Below are positions 1 to 6,990 of a stretch of 64,000 nucleotides of DNA, piece by piece. The translations under genes were made by a program, and so were the position numbers. Position 1 is the first letter of the stretch. Each line of letters starts with the position of its first letter. The notes under the pieces were generated by a model. That model searched no databases and was not told the origin of the DNA. It worked only from the letters and a program-made list of their open reading frames with translations. The stretch is from Oribacterium parvum ACB1 (GTDB lineage: Bacteria > Bacillota > Clostridia > Lachnospirales > Lachnospiraceae), in contig NZ_KE148312.1 of the NCBI RefSeq assembly GCF_000238055.2, forward strand, positions 72,001 to 136,000, written 5' to 3'.

Positions 1-1
1 G

Positions 2-70
2 GAAAGCCATGCCTTTGAAAAGCTCTCCGAGGTTACGGAACATAGAGCGATGGGTAAAATCGGTGGATAG
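2..70 (+). CDS. moaA: GTP 3',8-cyclase MoaA, C-terminal end (partial)
   Basis: Only the last 22 codons are in the window; the gene begins upstream. The frame ends in the residues RAMGKIGG followed by TAG. MoaA proteins end in a conserved Gly-Gly tail that enters the active site, and this tail matches that pattern (family knowledge). MoaA is the radical-SAM enzyme that converts GTP in the first step of molybdopterin synthesis. The next genes are molybdenum-cofactor genes on the same strand, which supports the call despite its short length. Confidence 0.75.
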   Translation, partial: ESHAFEKLSEVTEHRAMGKIGG

Positions 71-94
71 CTTTGCGTTAGGGTTTCGATAGAC

Positions 95-132
95 AATAAA
101 GAAGGCAATAACGAAGATAATAAAGAAGGCAA
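95..132 (+). repeat. 14-bp direct repeat in moaA-MOSC spacer
   Basis: AATAAAGAAGGCAA occurs at 95-108 and 119-132, a period of 24 bp, in the purine-rich gap between moaA and the MOSC-MogA gene. It looks like a small local duplication. I see no ORF or hairpin in this spacer. Confidence 0.7.
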
Positions 133-175
133 AAAAGAGAGGTAAGGCCGAACAGGGAAAAGGCTTGGAGGATAA

Positions 176-1102
176 ATGGGAAAGCTACTGGCGATATGCA
201 TAAGCAAAAAAAAAGGAACAGAAAAAAAAGAAGTGAAAGAAGCAGTCCTCATCCCGCAGTTTGGGATAGAGGGAGATGCGCATGCAGGAAATTGGCATAG
301 GCAGGTTAGCCTTCTTTCTCTTGAAAGGATAGAGGACTTTCGGAAAAAAGGGGCGGAAGTCGCGTTCGGTGCATTTGGAGAGAACCTCGTGGTGGAAGGC
401 TTTGACCTTTCCCGATGCCCGGTAGGAAGTGAAATTCATGTCGGAGAAGCGGTTTTAGAGCTGACTCAGCTTGGGAAAGAGTGCCATACCCACTGTGCTA
501 TTTACCACAGAATGGGAGATTGCATTATGCCAAGAGAAGGGGTATTTTCCAGGGTGATAAAGGGAGGAACAATCCGGCAGGGAGATCTTGTGGAAGTTTT
601 TCCGCCTGATCCGGAGAGAGCTTATACGGCGGCGGTCATTACCCTTTCGGATAGAGCGTCTTCCGGAGAATATGAGGACCTTTCGGGACCGCTCATTCAG
701 GATTTTTTGGAGAATCAGGGGATAGTAGTAGAGGAGCGATTGCTTCTTCCGGATGGAAGAGAGGCTTTAGAAAAGGCCCTCATTCGTTTAGCGGATCAAA
801 GAGAGATATCTTTGATTTTCACAACCGGAGGCACGGGATTTTCTGAAAGAGACTGCACTCCGGAAGCCACCAAAGCCGTGTGCGATAGAGAAGTACCCGG
901 CATTCCGGAAGCCTTAAGGCAGTATAGCTTAACGATTACCAAAAAAGCGATGCTCAGTCGCCAGACCGCAGGGATACGGAAACATTCTTTAATTATCAAT
1001 CTTCCCGGAAGCCCGAAGGCTTGCAAGGAGAATCTGGAATTTCTTTTTCCGGAGCTCTTTCACGGCATAGGAATCTTACGGGGGACAGAAAAAGAAAACT
1101 AG
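176..1102 (+). CDS. MOSC domain / MogA-type molybdopterin adenylyltransferase fusion
   Basis: This 308-residue protein has two domains. Residues 1-145 are a MOSC domain with Cys103 and Cys107 in GKECHTHC; MOSC domains handle sulfur carried on cysteine for molybdenum enzymes. Residues 148-308 are a MogA/MoaB domain with TTGGTG (216-221), the RDCTPEA segment and LPGSPKA (275-282), all typical of the enzyme that adenylylates molybdopterin before metal insertion. GGAGG lies just before the ATG. It sits between moaA and modA, so cofactor maturation is the natural role. The individual domains are clear; that both are active is inference. Confidence 0.9.
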   Translation: MGKLLAICISKKKGTEKKEVKEAVLIPQFGIEGDAHAGNWHRQVSLLSLERIEDFRKKGAEVAFGAFGENLVVEGFDLSRCPVGSEIHVGEAVLELTQLGKECHTHCAIYHRMGDCIMPREGVFSRVIKGGTIRQGDLVEVFPPDPERAYTAAVITLSDRASSGEYEDLSGPLIQDFLENQGIVVEERLLLPDGREALEKALIRLADQREISLIFTTGGTGFSERDCTPEATKAVCDREVPGIPEALRQYSLTITKKAMLSRQTAGIRKHSLIINLPGSPKACKENLEFLFPELFHGIGILRGTEKEN

Positions 1103-1112
1103 GAGGAAAAGT

Positions 1113-2036
1113 ATGAAAAAATTTGTAGTAGGAAGCCTTGCCTTAGTGCTTTCCGCTATGCTTATCTCTTGCGGTGGGGCAAAGAAAGAGGAGACAGCAG
1201 CAGAGAGCAGTGTAGTAGAGACCGAGAGCAGTAAAGCGGAGACAGAGAGCGCAAAGGAAACGGAAAAGGCCACTGAAGGGGAAAAGACGGAAGTTCAGGT
1301 CTTTATTGCGGCTTCTCTTAAAAATGTAATGGAAGAGCTCGGAGCGCAGTATGAGAAGGACAATCCTTCCGTAAAGCTTGTTTTCCAGGCAGATTCTTCC
1401 GGAAAGCTCCTGACACAGATTCAGGAAGGCTATGCTTGTGATGTATTCTTTTCGGCAGCACAGAAGCAGATGGATACTTTGCAGGAGGAAGGAAAGCTCG
1501 TTGAAGGTACAAGAAAGAATGTAGTAAACAACCAGCTTTGCGTAATCACAAGAAAAGACAGCGGTACGAAGGTTACCGGTCTGGAAACCTTAAAGGATGC
1601 GAAGTCCATTGCTCTTGCGGACGGTACGGTTCCGGTAGGAAGATATACCAGAAAAGCACTGGTGAGTCTCGGCATTTTACCTGAGGCAGAGGACCTTTCC
1701 AAAATCAGTACAAAGGAAGTTTCCGATGCTTTGGGCGGTGTAGAGATTTCCGAGCAGTCCAATGTTTCGAAGGTACTTGCCGCAGTAGTGGAAGGCTCTT
1801 CCGAAGTGGGAACAACCTACTATTCCGATACCTACGGGAAAGATACGGATGTGGAGATTCTCGAAAAGGTTTCCTATGATTTAACCGGAAATGTCATCTA
1901 CCCGATTTCTCAGGTAGTCAATGATGAAGCAAGCGAAGCGGAAATTACGGAAGCGAAGAAGTTTATAGATTTTGTTTGCAGCGATGCGGCGAAAGAGACA
2001 TTTCAGAAGTATTACTTTGATACGAATGTAGAATAA
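1113..2036 (+). CDS. modA: molybdate ABC transporter substrate-binding lipoprotein ModA
   Basis: This 307-residue protein has a lipoprotein signal with the lipobox LISC (lipidated Cys20). An acidic, Ser/Ala/Glu/Lys-rich linker (about 24-60) is followed by a class II binding fold. Family landmarks are visible: FIAASL near 67, QADSSGKL near 92, a PVGRYTRKAL segment and EQSNVSKVLAAV. ModA captures molybdate or tungstate outside the membrane and delivers it to ModBC. The gene begins 10 nt after the MOSC-MogA gene and is followed by modB and modC. Whether it prefers molybdate or tungstate cannot be read from sequence. Confidence 0.93.
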   Translation: MKKFVVGSLALVLSAMLISCGGAKKEETAAESSVVETESSKAETESAKETEKATEGEKTEVQVFIAASLKNVMEELGAQYEKDNPSVKLVFQADSSGKLLTQIQEGYACDVFFSAAQKQMDTLQEEGKLVEGTRKNVVNNQLCVITRKDSGTKVTGLETLKDAKSIALADGTVPVGRYTRKALVSLGILPEAEDLSKISTKEVSDALGGVEISEQSNVSKVLAAVVEGSSEVGTTYYSDTYGKDTDVEILEKVSYDLTGNVIYPISQVVNDEASEAEITEAKKFIDFVCSDAAKETFQKYYFDTNVE

Positions 2037-2070
2037 TGCAGGATAAGCTAAAGTGCAGGATATGCTAAAG
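2037..2070 (+). repeat. 17-bp tandem duplication after modA
   Basis: TGCAGGATAAGCTAAAG (2037-2053) is followed directly by the same sequence with one change (2054-2070). It starts at the base after the modA stop codon. The rest of the modA-modB gap is unremarkable. Confidence 0.75.
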
Positions 2071-2182
2071 TTACTAATAATAAGAGAAAGCGGAGCGGAG
2101 TTCTGAGGGATGATTTGAAGCAAGTAAAAAGCAATTTACAAGTGAAGCCGGAGTAGAATTACGGAGACGAAAGGAGAAATCC

Positions 2183-2869
2183 ATGATGGAAATGATAAAA
2201 AGCTTAGACTGGAGTCCCTTATGGATTTCTCTGAAAACCGCAGTGGTCACCACCATAATTTGTTTCTTTTTAGGGATATTTTTGGCCAGAAAGGTGATGA
2301 AGCTCCCGTCCCCTTGGGACAATTTTCTTGACGGCTTACTTACCCTTCCTATGGTCCTTCCCCCGACGGTAGCAGGATTTTTCCTGCTCCTTCTTTTTAG
2401 TAAGAGAAGACCCTTCGGCATCTTCCTTTTTGAACATTTCGGTATCAAGGTGGTGCAGTCTTTCTTGGGCTGTGTGGTGGCGGCAACCGTGATTTCTTTA
2501 CCCCTTATGTATCGAAATGCAAGGTCTGCCTTCGCACTCGTTCCGAAGGACTTGGTTTATGCCGGGCGTACGCTCGGGATGAGCGAGTTTTCCATTTTCT
2601 GGAAAATCGTTGTACCGCTCTCCGCACCCGGTATCTTTTCGGGAACGGTGTTAAGCTTTGCCAGAGCGCTTGGAGAATACGGGGCGACTTCCATGCTTGC
2701 GGGAAATATTCCGGGGAAGACCGCGACCATTTCCCAAAGAATCGCTCTCGTCATGCAGGACCAGGACTATACGACCGCAGGCTTTTGGGTCATGGTGGTT
2801 CTCCTTCTGTCCTTCGGGATTTTAACGCTCTATCAATTTGCGACAGAAGAAAAGCGCTTCCGGCATTAG
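2183..2869 (+). CDS. modB: molybdate ABC transporter permease ModB
   Basis: This 228-residue integral membrane protein has about five to six hydrophobic segments. The cytoplasmic EAA loop that contacts the ATPase is visible as LGMSEFSIFWKIVVPL followed by APGIFSG. RALGEYGAT, typical of molybdate and sulfate permeases, lies near residue 165. AAGGAG precedes the first ATG at a 6-nt spacing, so I keep this start. It forms the channel of the ModABC importer. Confidence 0.92.
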   Translation: MMEMIKSLDWSPLWISLKTAVVTTIICFFLGIFLARKVMKLPSPWDNFLDGLLTLPMVLPPTVAGFFLLLLFSKRRPFGIFLFEHFGIKVVQSFLGCVVAATVISLPLMYRNARSAFALVPKDLVYAGRTLGMSEFSIFWKIVVPLSAPGIFSGTVLSFARALGEYGATSMLAGNIPGKTATISQRIALVMQDQDYTTAGFWVMVVLLLSFGILTLYQFATEEKRFRH

Positions 2870-2885
2870 ATATCAATTTATAAAT

Positions 2886-2930
2886 AGAGAAATAAGGGAA
2901 ACAATAAACAGAGAAATAAGGGAAACAATA
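2886..2930 (+). repeat. 21-bp direct repeat between modB and modC
   Basis: A 21-bp purine-rich unit occurs exactly twice, at 2886-2906 and 2910-2930 (period 24 bp). The modB-modC gap (176 bp) is AT-rich and otherwise holds no ORF. Confidence 0.75.
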
Positions 2931-3045
2931 TAGGAAGTAGAATAAAAAAATCAGTTATCTGATACAGAATGATGCATCTAAGCAATCAGATATAGTTGAA
3001 GTGGAAAGCTTGGAAGCAAGTCGTATAAAGGATTAAAGAGATAAA

Positions 3046-4101
3046 ATGGCATGCAGGGTTTCGATTAAAAAGAATATGGGAAGCTTTTCTCTGGATATGC
3101 AGTTTCAGACGGAAGCAAAGAGGCTCGGGATTCTCGGAGAATCCGGGGCAGGAAAGTCCATGTGTCTAAAGGCAATTGCCGGAATTCTTAAGCCCGATGA
3201 GGGGGAGATATACATCGGCGAGAACTGTGTATTTTCCAAGGAAAGAAAACTGAATCTTCCGCCGCAAAAGAGGAAGGTGGGCTATCTTTTTCAGTCCTAC
3301 GCACTTTTTCCGCATATGAGCGTTTGGGAGAATCTTTCGGTGGCTCTTAAGGGGAGCAAGGAGGAAAAAGAAGAGAAAATCAGCTCTATTTTAGAGAAAA
3401 TGGAGCTAAAGGGCATGGAAAAACGCCTTCCCGGGAAGCTTTCGGGCGGGCAGCAGCAGAGAGCGGCTCTTGCGAGGATTCTTGTGGGAGAACCGGAGAT
3501 CATCCTGCTTGACGAACCTTTTTCCGCACTGGACTTTTCTCTTCGGGACCGGATGCAGGAGGAACTCATGCGACATTTGGAGGACTTCGAAGGAAGCTGT
3601 ATCATGGTTTCCCATTCGAGAGACGAGCTCTATCGCTTTTCCGAAGAACTTTTGATTGTGGAAAAGGGGAGAATCCTTTGCCAAGGAGAAACGAAGAGTC
3701 TCTTCCGAAATCCGGGGAAGAGAGCGGCAGCAGCTTTGACAGGCTGTAAAAACATTTCCAAAGCCGAAAAAAGAGGAGAAAATCGTATTTTTGCTTCCGA
3801 CTGGGGGATAGAGCTTCAAATTGATGGGGAAATCCCGGACAGCCTTTCCTCCGTGGGCTATCGTGCTCATGATTTTACCCCTGTGTTTTCCGAGGAAGAG
3901 ATAGGCACAAACTGTATTCCGGTTCACTTGGAGAGCATTGCGGAATATCCCTTTGAAAAGAACTTTTATTTTCGGGCAAAAGAGGGAAGAGGAAGAATTG
4001 TCTTCATGGAACAGAGAGAGTCTTTTGCAAAATGGGAGCAGCTCGGAACACCAAAGTATCTGAAAGTGGATACGGAGAAGCTTCTACTCTTAGAAGAATA
4101 G
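3046..4101 (+). CDS. modC: molybdate ABC transporter ATP-binding protein ModC
   Basis: This 351-residue ABC ATPase has Walker A GESGAGKS (31-38), Q-loop LFQSYALFPH (81-90), signature LSGGQQQR (132-139), Walker B IILLDEP (152-158) and the switch histidine in VSHSRDE (190). The C-terminal third (about 225-351) is in the position of the MOP/TOBE regulatory domain of ModC proteins, but I cannot match it closely. It powers molybdate import with ModB. No strong ribosome-binding site precedes the ATG. Confidence 0.9.
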   Translation: MACRVSIKKNMGSFSLDMQFQTEAKRLGILGESGAGKSMCLKAIAGILKPDEGEIYIGENCVFSKERKLNLPPQKRKVGYLFQSYALFPHMSVWENLSVALKGSKEEKEEKISSILEKMELKGMEKRLPGKLSGGQQQRAALARILVGEPEIILLDEPFSALDFSLRDRMQEELMRHLEDFEGSCIMVSHSRDELYRFSEELLIVEKGRILCQGETKSLFRNPGKRAAAALTGCKNISKAEKRGENRIFASDWGIELQIDGEIPDSLSSVGYRAHDFTPVFSEEEIGTNCIPVHLESIAEYPFEKNFYFRAKEGRGRIVFMEQRESFAKWEQLGTPKYLKVDTEKLLLLEE

Positions 4102-4141
4102 AGTTTTACAATCTATTTATTGAAAAACGATGAGGAGAAAA

Positions 4142-4648
4142 ATGGGAGAGTTTACGCATTTTGATGATAAGGGGAATGCCCGGATGGTCGATGTTTCCGA
4201 AAAGGACGACACGGAGAGAGTAGCCGTCGCGGTAGGAAGCATTTTCCTAAATGAAGAAGCCATGCAGGCGGTTCTTGGGAAGAAAATCAAAAAGGGAGAT
4301 GTTTTTACTGTAGCGCAGGTTGCGGGAATCATGGGGGCAAAACGCTGTTCGGATCTCATTCCGCTTTGCCATATTTTGCCGCTTCACGGAGCAAAGATAG
4401 AGTTTAGTGTAGACGAGAAGCGGGGGGAAATCAAAGTCATTTCCACGATGAAAACACTGGGGAAAACCGGGGTGGAGATGGAAGCGCTCACGGGAGCAAG
4501 TATCGCTCTACTTTGCATTTATGATATGTGTAAGGCTATTGATAAGCGCATGCATATTGAGGCGGTGCATTTGCTGGAGAAAAAAGGCGGAAAAAGCGGA
4601 GATTTTTCTTATGAGGAAGGAAAAAGCGGAGATTTTCGTTATGAGTAA
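4142..4648 (+). CDS. moaC: cyclic pyranopterin monophosphate synthase MoaC
   Basis: MoaC converts the product of MoaA into cyclic pyranopterin monophosphate. Family motifs are present: THFDDKGNARMVDVS at the N-terminus, RCSDLIPLCH with the catalytic-region His, GKTGVEMEALTGAS and YDMCKAIDK. An upstream in-frame ATG exists at 4130, but GAGGAG lies between the two ATGs, so I choose 4142 (168 residues). The last 19 residues contain a duplicated GKSGDF(S/R)YE unit that is not part of the conserved fold. It is the second MoaA-pathway enzyme in the operon. Confidence 0.93.
   Translation: MGEFTHFDDKGNARMVDVSEKDDTERVAVAVGSIFLNEEAMQAVLGKKIKKGDVFTVAQVAGIMGAKRCSDLIPLCHILPLHGAKIEFSVDEKRGEIKVISTMKTLGKTGVEMEALTGASIALLCIYDMCKAIDKRMHIEAVHLLEKKGGKSGDFSYEEGKSGDFRYE
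4589..4645 (+). repeat. 27-bp in-frame duplication at the moaC 3' end
   Basis: Two near-identical 27-bp segments lie at 4589-4615 and 4619-4645 (period 30 bp) and encode GKSGDFSYE and GKSGDFRYE. The 30-bp period keeps the reading frame. Confidence 0.8.
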
Positions 4649-4721
4649 GGATAAAATATAGCTAAGAGAAAAGGGATAGCGTGAGCGACAAGCAGGAAAA
4701 TCGCCCTAAAAGGAGGATACA

Positions 4722-5993
4722 ATGATTTATTTGGATAATGCGGCAACAACAGCCTTGTCGGAGTCGGCAAGAAATGCCATGGAGCCCTATTTTTCCACTC
4801 ACTATGGAAACCCTTCTTCCATCTACCGATTCGGGCAAGAAGCAAGGAAGGCGGTAGAGGAGAGCCGGCAAAGCATTGCGGCTCTTCTTCGCGTTTCTCC
4901 CCGGGAAATCTATTTTACCGGTGGCGGTACGGAGAGTGACAATTGGGCGATTTCTTCTGTGGCACTGGAGAGTGCGTTAAAAAAGGAGAAGAGTGCACAT
5001 CTTATCACAAGTGCCATAGAGCACCCTGCCGTGCTTCGAACTTGTGCCTTTTTCGAAAGTTTGGGAGTAAAAGTAAGCCGGATTCCGGTGGATCAAAAGG
5101 GATTCCTTGATTTAGAAGCCTTGGAACGAGCTTTACAGGAAGAAAGCTCTTTAAGAGAAAGAGAAGAGCGTTCTTTCCCTTCGAAGAGCGGGGAAGAAGT
5201 AAAAAAGGGGGCTTCCCACTGCCTTGTCTCCGTTATGGCGGCAAACAATGAAATCGGAACGATAGAAAATCTAAAAGAAATCGGGAGACTTGCGAAGGAG
5301 TACGGTGCAATTTTCCATACCGATGCAGTGCAGGCTTTCGGGCAGATTCCGCTCGATATAGAGGAAATGCGGATAGACCTTCTCTCTGCCAGCAGTCATA
5401 AAATCCACGGACCGAAGGGAGTGGGACTCCTGTATATCCGAAAAGGTCTGAAGCTTCCCTCCTTTTTACACGGCGGGGCACAGGAGAGGGGACTTCGTGC
5501 CGGTACGGAAAATGTTCCCGGAATAGTCGGTTTTGCGGCGGCGGCAAAAGAAGCCTTTTCCTCGATGGAGGAGAGGGGAAGAAAGAAAGCATCGTTGCGA
5601 AATTTATTTTTTAAAAGGCTTATGGAGGAAATCCCGGGGGCAAAAATCAGCGGTGTGAATCCAGCGGAAGCTGAGGGAATCGGAGAGCGTCCTGAAAGCC
5701 CCTTCCTTTCCTCACTTCATCATCGTCTCCCCGGAAATGTCCATATCTGCCTCCCCGGAGTAGAGGGAGAGAGCGTTCTGCTCTTACTTGATCAAAAAGG
5801 AATCTGTGCGAGCAGCGGATCTGCCTGTGCAAGCGGTTCTTTAGAGCCGAGCCATGTACTTCTTGCAATCGGAAAGAGTCATGAAGAAGCATACTTCGGA
5901 CTGCGCTTAAGCCTCGAAGAGACACTAACGGAGGAAGAATTGGAATATACGGTTGAAGCGATCAGAGAGGCAGTGGAGAAATTGAGGGGTTAA
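4722..5993 (+). CDS. cysteine desulfurase, NifS/IscS-type
   Basis: This PLP enzyme takes sulfur from cysteine as a protein persulfide. In 423 residues it has YLDNAATT at the start, the His101 region SAIEHPAV, the PLP lysine Lys227 in SSHKIHGPKG, and the persulfide cysteine Cys369 in SSGSACASGS. Residues about 140-166 form a charged insertion. AAAGGAGG precedes the ATG. Its place at the end of a molybdenum-cofactor operon suggests sulfur supply to molybdopterin synthesis or to a MOSC acceptor, but a general Fe-S role is equally possible. I see no IscU-type scaffold beside it. Confidence 0.9.
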   Translation: MIYLDNAATTALSESARNAMEPYFSTHYGNPSSIYRFGQEARKAVEESRQSIAALLRVSPREIYFTGGGTESDNWAISSVALESALKKEKSAHLITSAIEHPAVLRTCAFFESLGVKVSRIPVDQKGFLDLEALERALQEESSLREREERSFPSKSGEEVKKGASHCLVSVMAANNEIGTIENLKEIGRLAKEYGAIFHTDAVQAFGQIPLDIEEMRIDLLSASSHKIHGPKGVGLLYIRKGLKLPSFLHGGAQERGLRAGTENVPGIVGFAAAAKEAFSSMEERGRKKASLRNLFFKRLMEEIPGAKISGVNPAEAEGIGERPESPFLSSLHHRLPGNVHICLPGVEGESVLLLLDQKGICASSGSACASGSLEPSHVLLAIGKSHEEAYFGLRLSLEETLTEEELEYTVEAIREAVEKLRG

Positions 5994-6192
5994 AAGGGTA
6001 AAACAAAAAGGTAAAGAATATAAAGAAAGTATGAAATATAAAGAAAATCTGAAAAGTAAAGAAAATAATGAAAAAAACCCCAAAAGCCTCTATAATAAAA
6101 TGTAGAATCAAAGCAAAATGTAAGCAAGATACTTTGACATGCGAATGAGTAAGCAGAAAATATGTGAGCAAGTTATAGAGAAAGGAGCATAT

Positions 6193-6450
6193 ATGGAAGT
6201 GGCAAAGATTTCGAGCAAAGGACAAATTACAATTCCGATATCGGTCAGAAACAAACTTAAGCTAAAAAGCGGAGATAAACTTGTAATAATGGAAGAAAAT
6301 GGAAGATTTTACTTTGAGAATTCCGCAATGCTGGCCTTTAAAAGAGTAGAAGAAGAATTCAGAGGAGTAGCCGAGGAAGCCGGGTATTATAAGGAGGAAG
6401 ATTTACAAAGCTTCGCTCAGGAGATAAGAGAGGAACGAAGGAGAAAATAA
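6193..6450 (+). CDS. AbrB/SpoVT-type antitoxin
   Basis: This 85-residue protein has an N-terminal swapped-hairpin AbrB domain: KISSKGQITIP, then RNKLKLKSGDKLVI. The C-terminus is acidic and helical, as expected for toxin binding. An ORF extends upstream, but AAAGGAG sits just before the ATG at 6193, giving the usual family start MEVAKISSKG. It ends 1 nt before the PIN gene, so the two form a toxin-antitoxin operon, probably autoregulated by the AbrB domain. Confidence 0.85.
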   Translation: MEVAKISSKGQITIPISVRNKLKLKSGDKLVIMEENGRFYFENSAMLAFKRVEEEFRGVAEEAGYYKEEDLQSFAQEIREERRRK

Positions 6451-6451
6451 A

Positions 6452-6859
6452 ATGAGAATCATGCTGGATACCAACATTTTGATATCCGTGATTTTCTTTC
6501 CCTCTAATCAAACCAGAAACTTAATTAAAAGAATCACGGAGCAGAATGAAATAGTGATTTGTGATTATGTTATAGAAGAGTTAAGTCTTGTAATTGAAAG
6601 GAAGTTTTCGTCAAGAAAGCCTGCTCTAAAAGATTTTTTTCACAGCCTACCTTTTGACCTGGTACAAGTAAAAAGAAATCTGGAAAAAGAGAAATATCCG
6701 GAAATAAGGGATGAGAAAGACTTCCCCATATTGGTGACGGCGATAGAAAGCGATATAGACATATTTTTGACAGGAGATAAAGACTTTCTGGCATTAAAGG
6801 ATATTAAAAAACCTAAAATGATGACCATGACGGAGTATTTGGAAAAAACACAAATCTAA
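6452..6859 (+). CDS. PIN-domain ribonuclease toxin (COG1569-like)
   Basis: This 135-residue PIN protein opens with MLDTNIL, which supplies the first metal-binding Asp, and has acidic residues in EELSLVIE and in the C-terminal FLTGDKDFLAL. PIN toxins are Mg-dependent RNases, often cutting tRNA or mRNA. It follows the AbrB-type antitoxin by 1 nt. All expected acidic residues seem present, so it is likely intact; its target is unknown. Confidence 0.85.
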   Translation: MRIMLDTNILISVIFFPSNQTRNLIKRITEQNEIVICDYVIEELSLVIERKFSSRKPALKDFFHSLPFDLVQVKRNLEKEKYPEIRDEKDFPILVTAIESDIDIFLTGDKDFLALKDIKKPKMMTMTEYLEKTQI

Positions 6860-6914
6860 GTACGTCTTATGCCCCAAAACATTCGTGTTTTTTTCACACA
6901 CTTTTCACAACAAA

Positions 6915-6956
6915 TTAGCACTCATTACTTGACAGTGCTAACAATACGTTTATAAT
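6915..6956 (+). promoter_or_regulatory. CIRCE operator overlapping the clpB promoter
   Basis: TTAGCACTC (6915-6923), a 9-nt spacer and CAGTGCTAA (6933-6941) match the HrcA operator CIRCE with one mismatch in the right arm. The right arm overlaps a -35 box TTGACA (6929-6934), which is followed 16 nt later by TATAAT (6951-6956). HrcA bound here would block RNA polymerase, so clpB should be induced by heat or unfolded protein. Confidence 0.9.
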
Positions 6957-6990
6957 AGGATTATCTTAGTGAAAAAGTGAGGTAGTGAGT

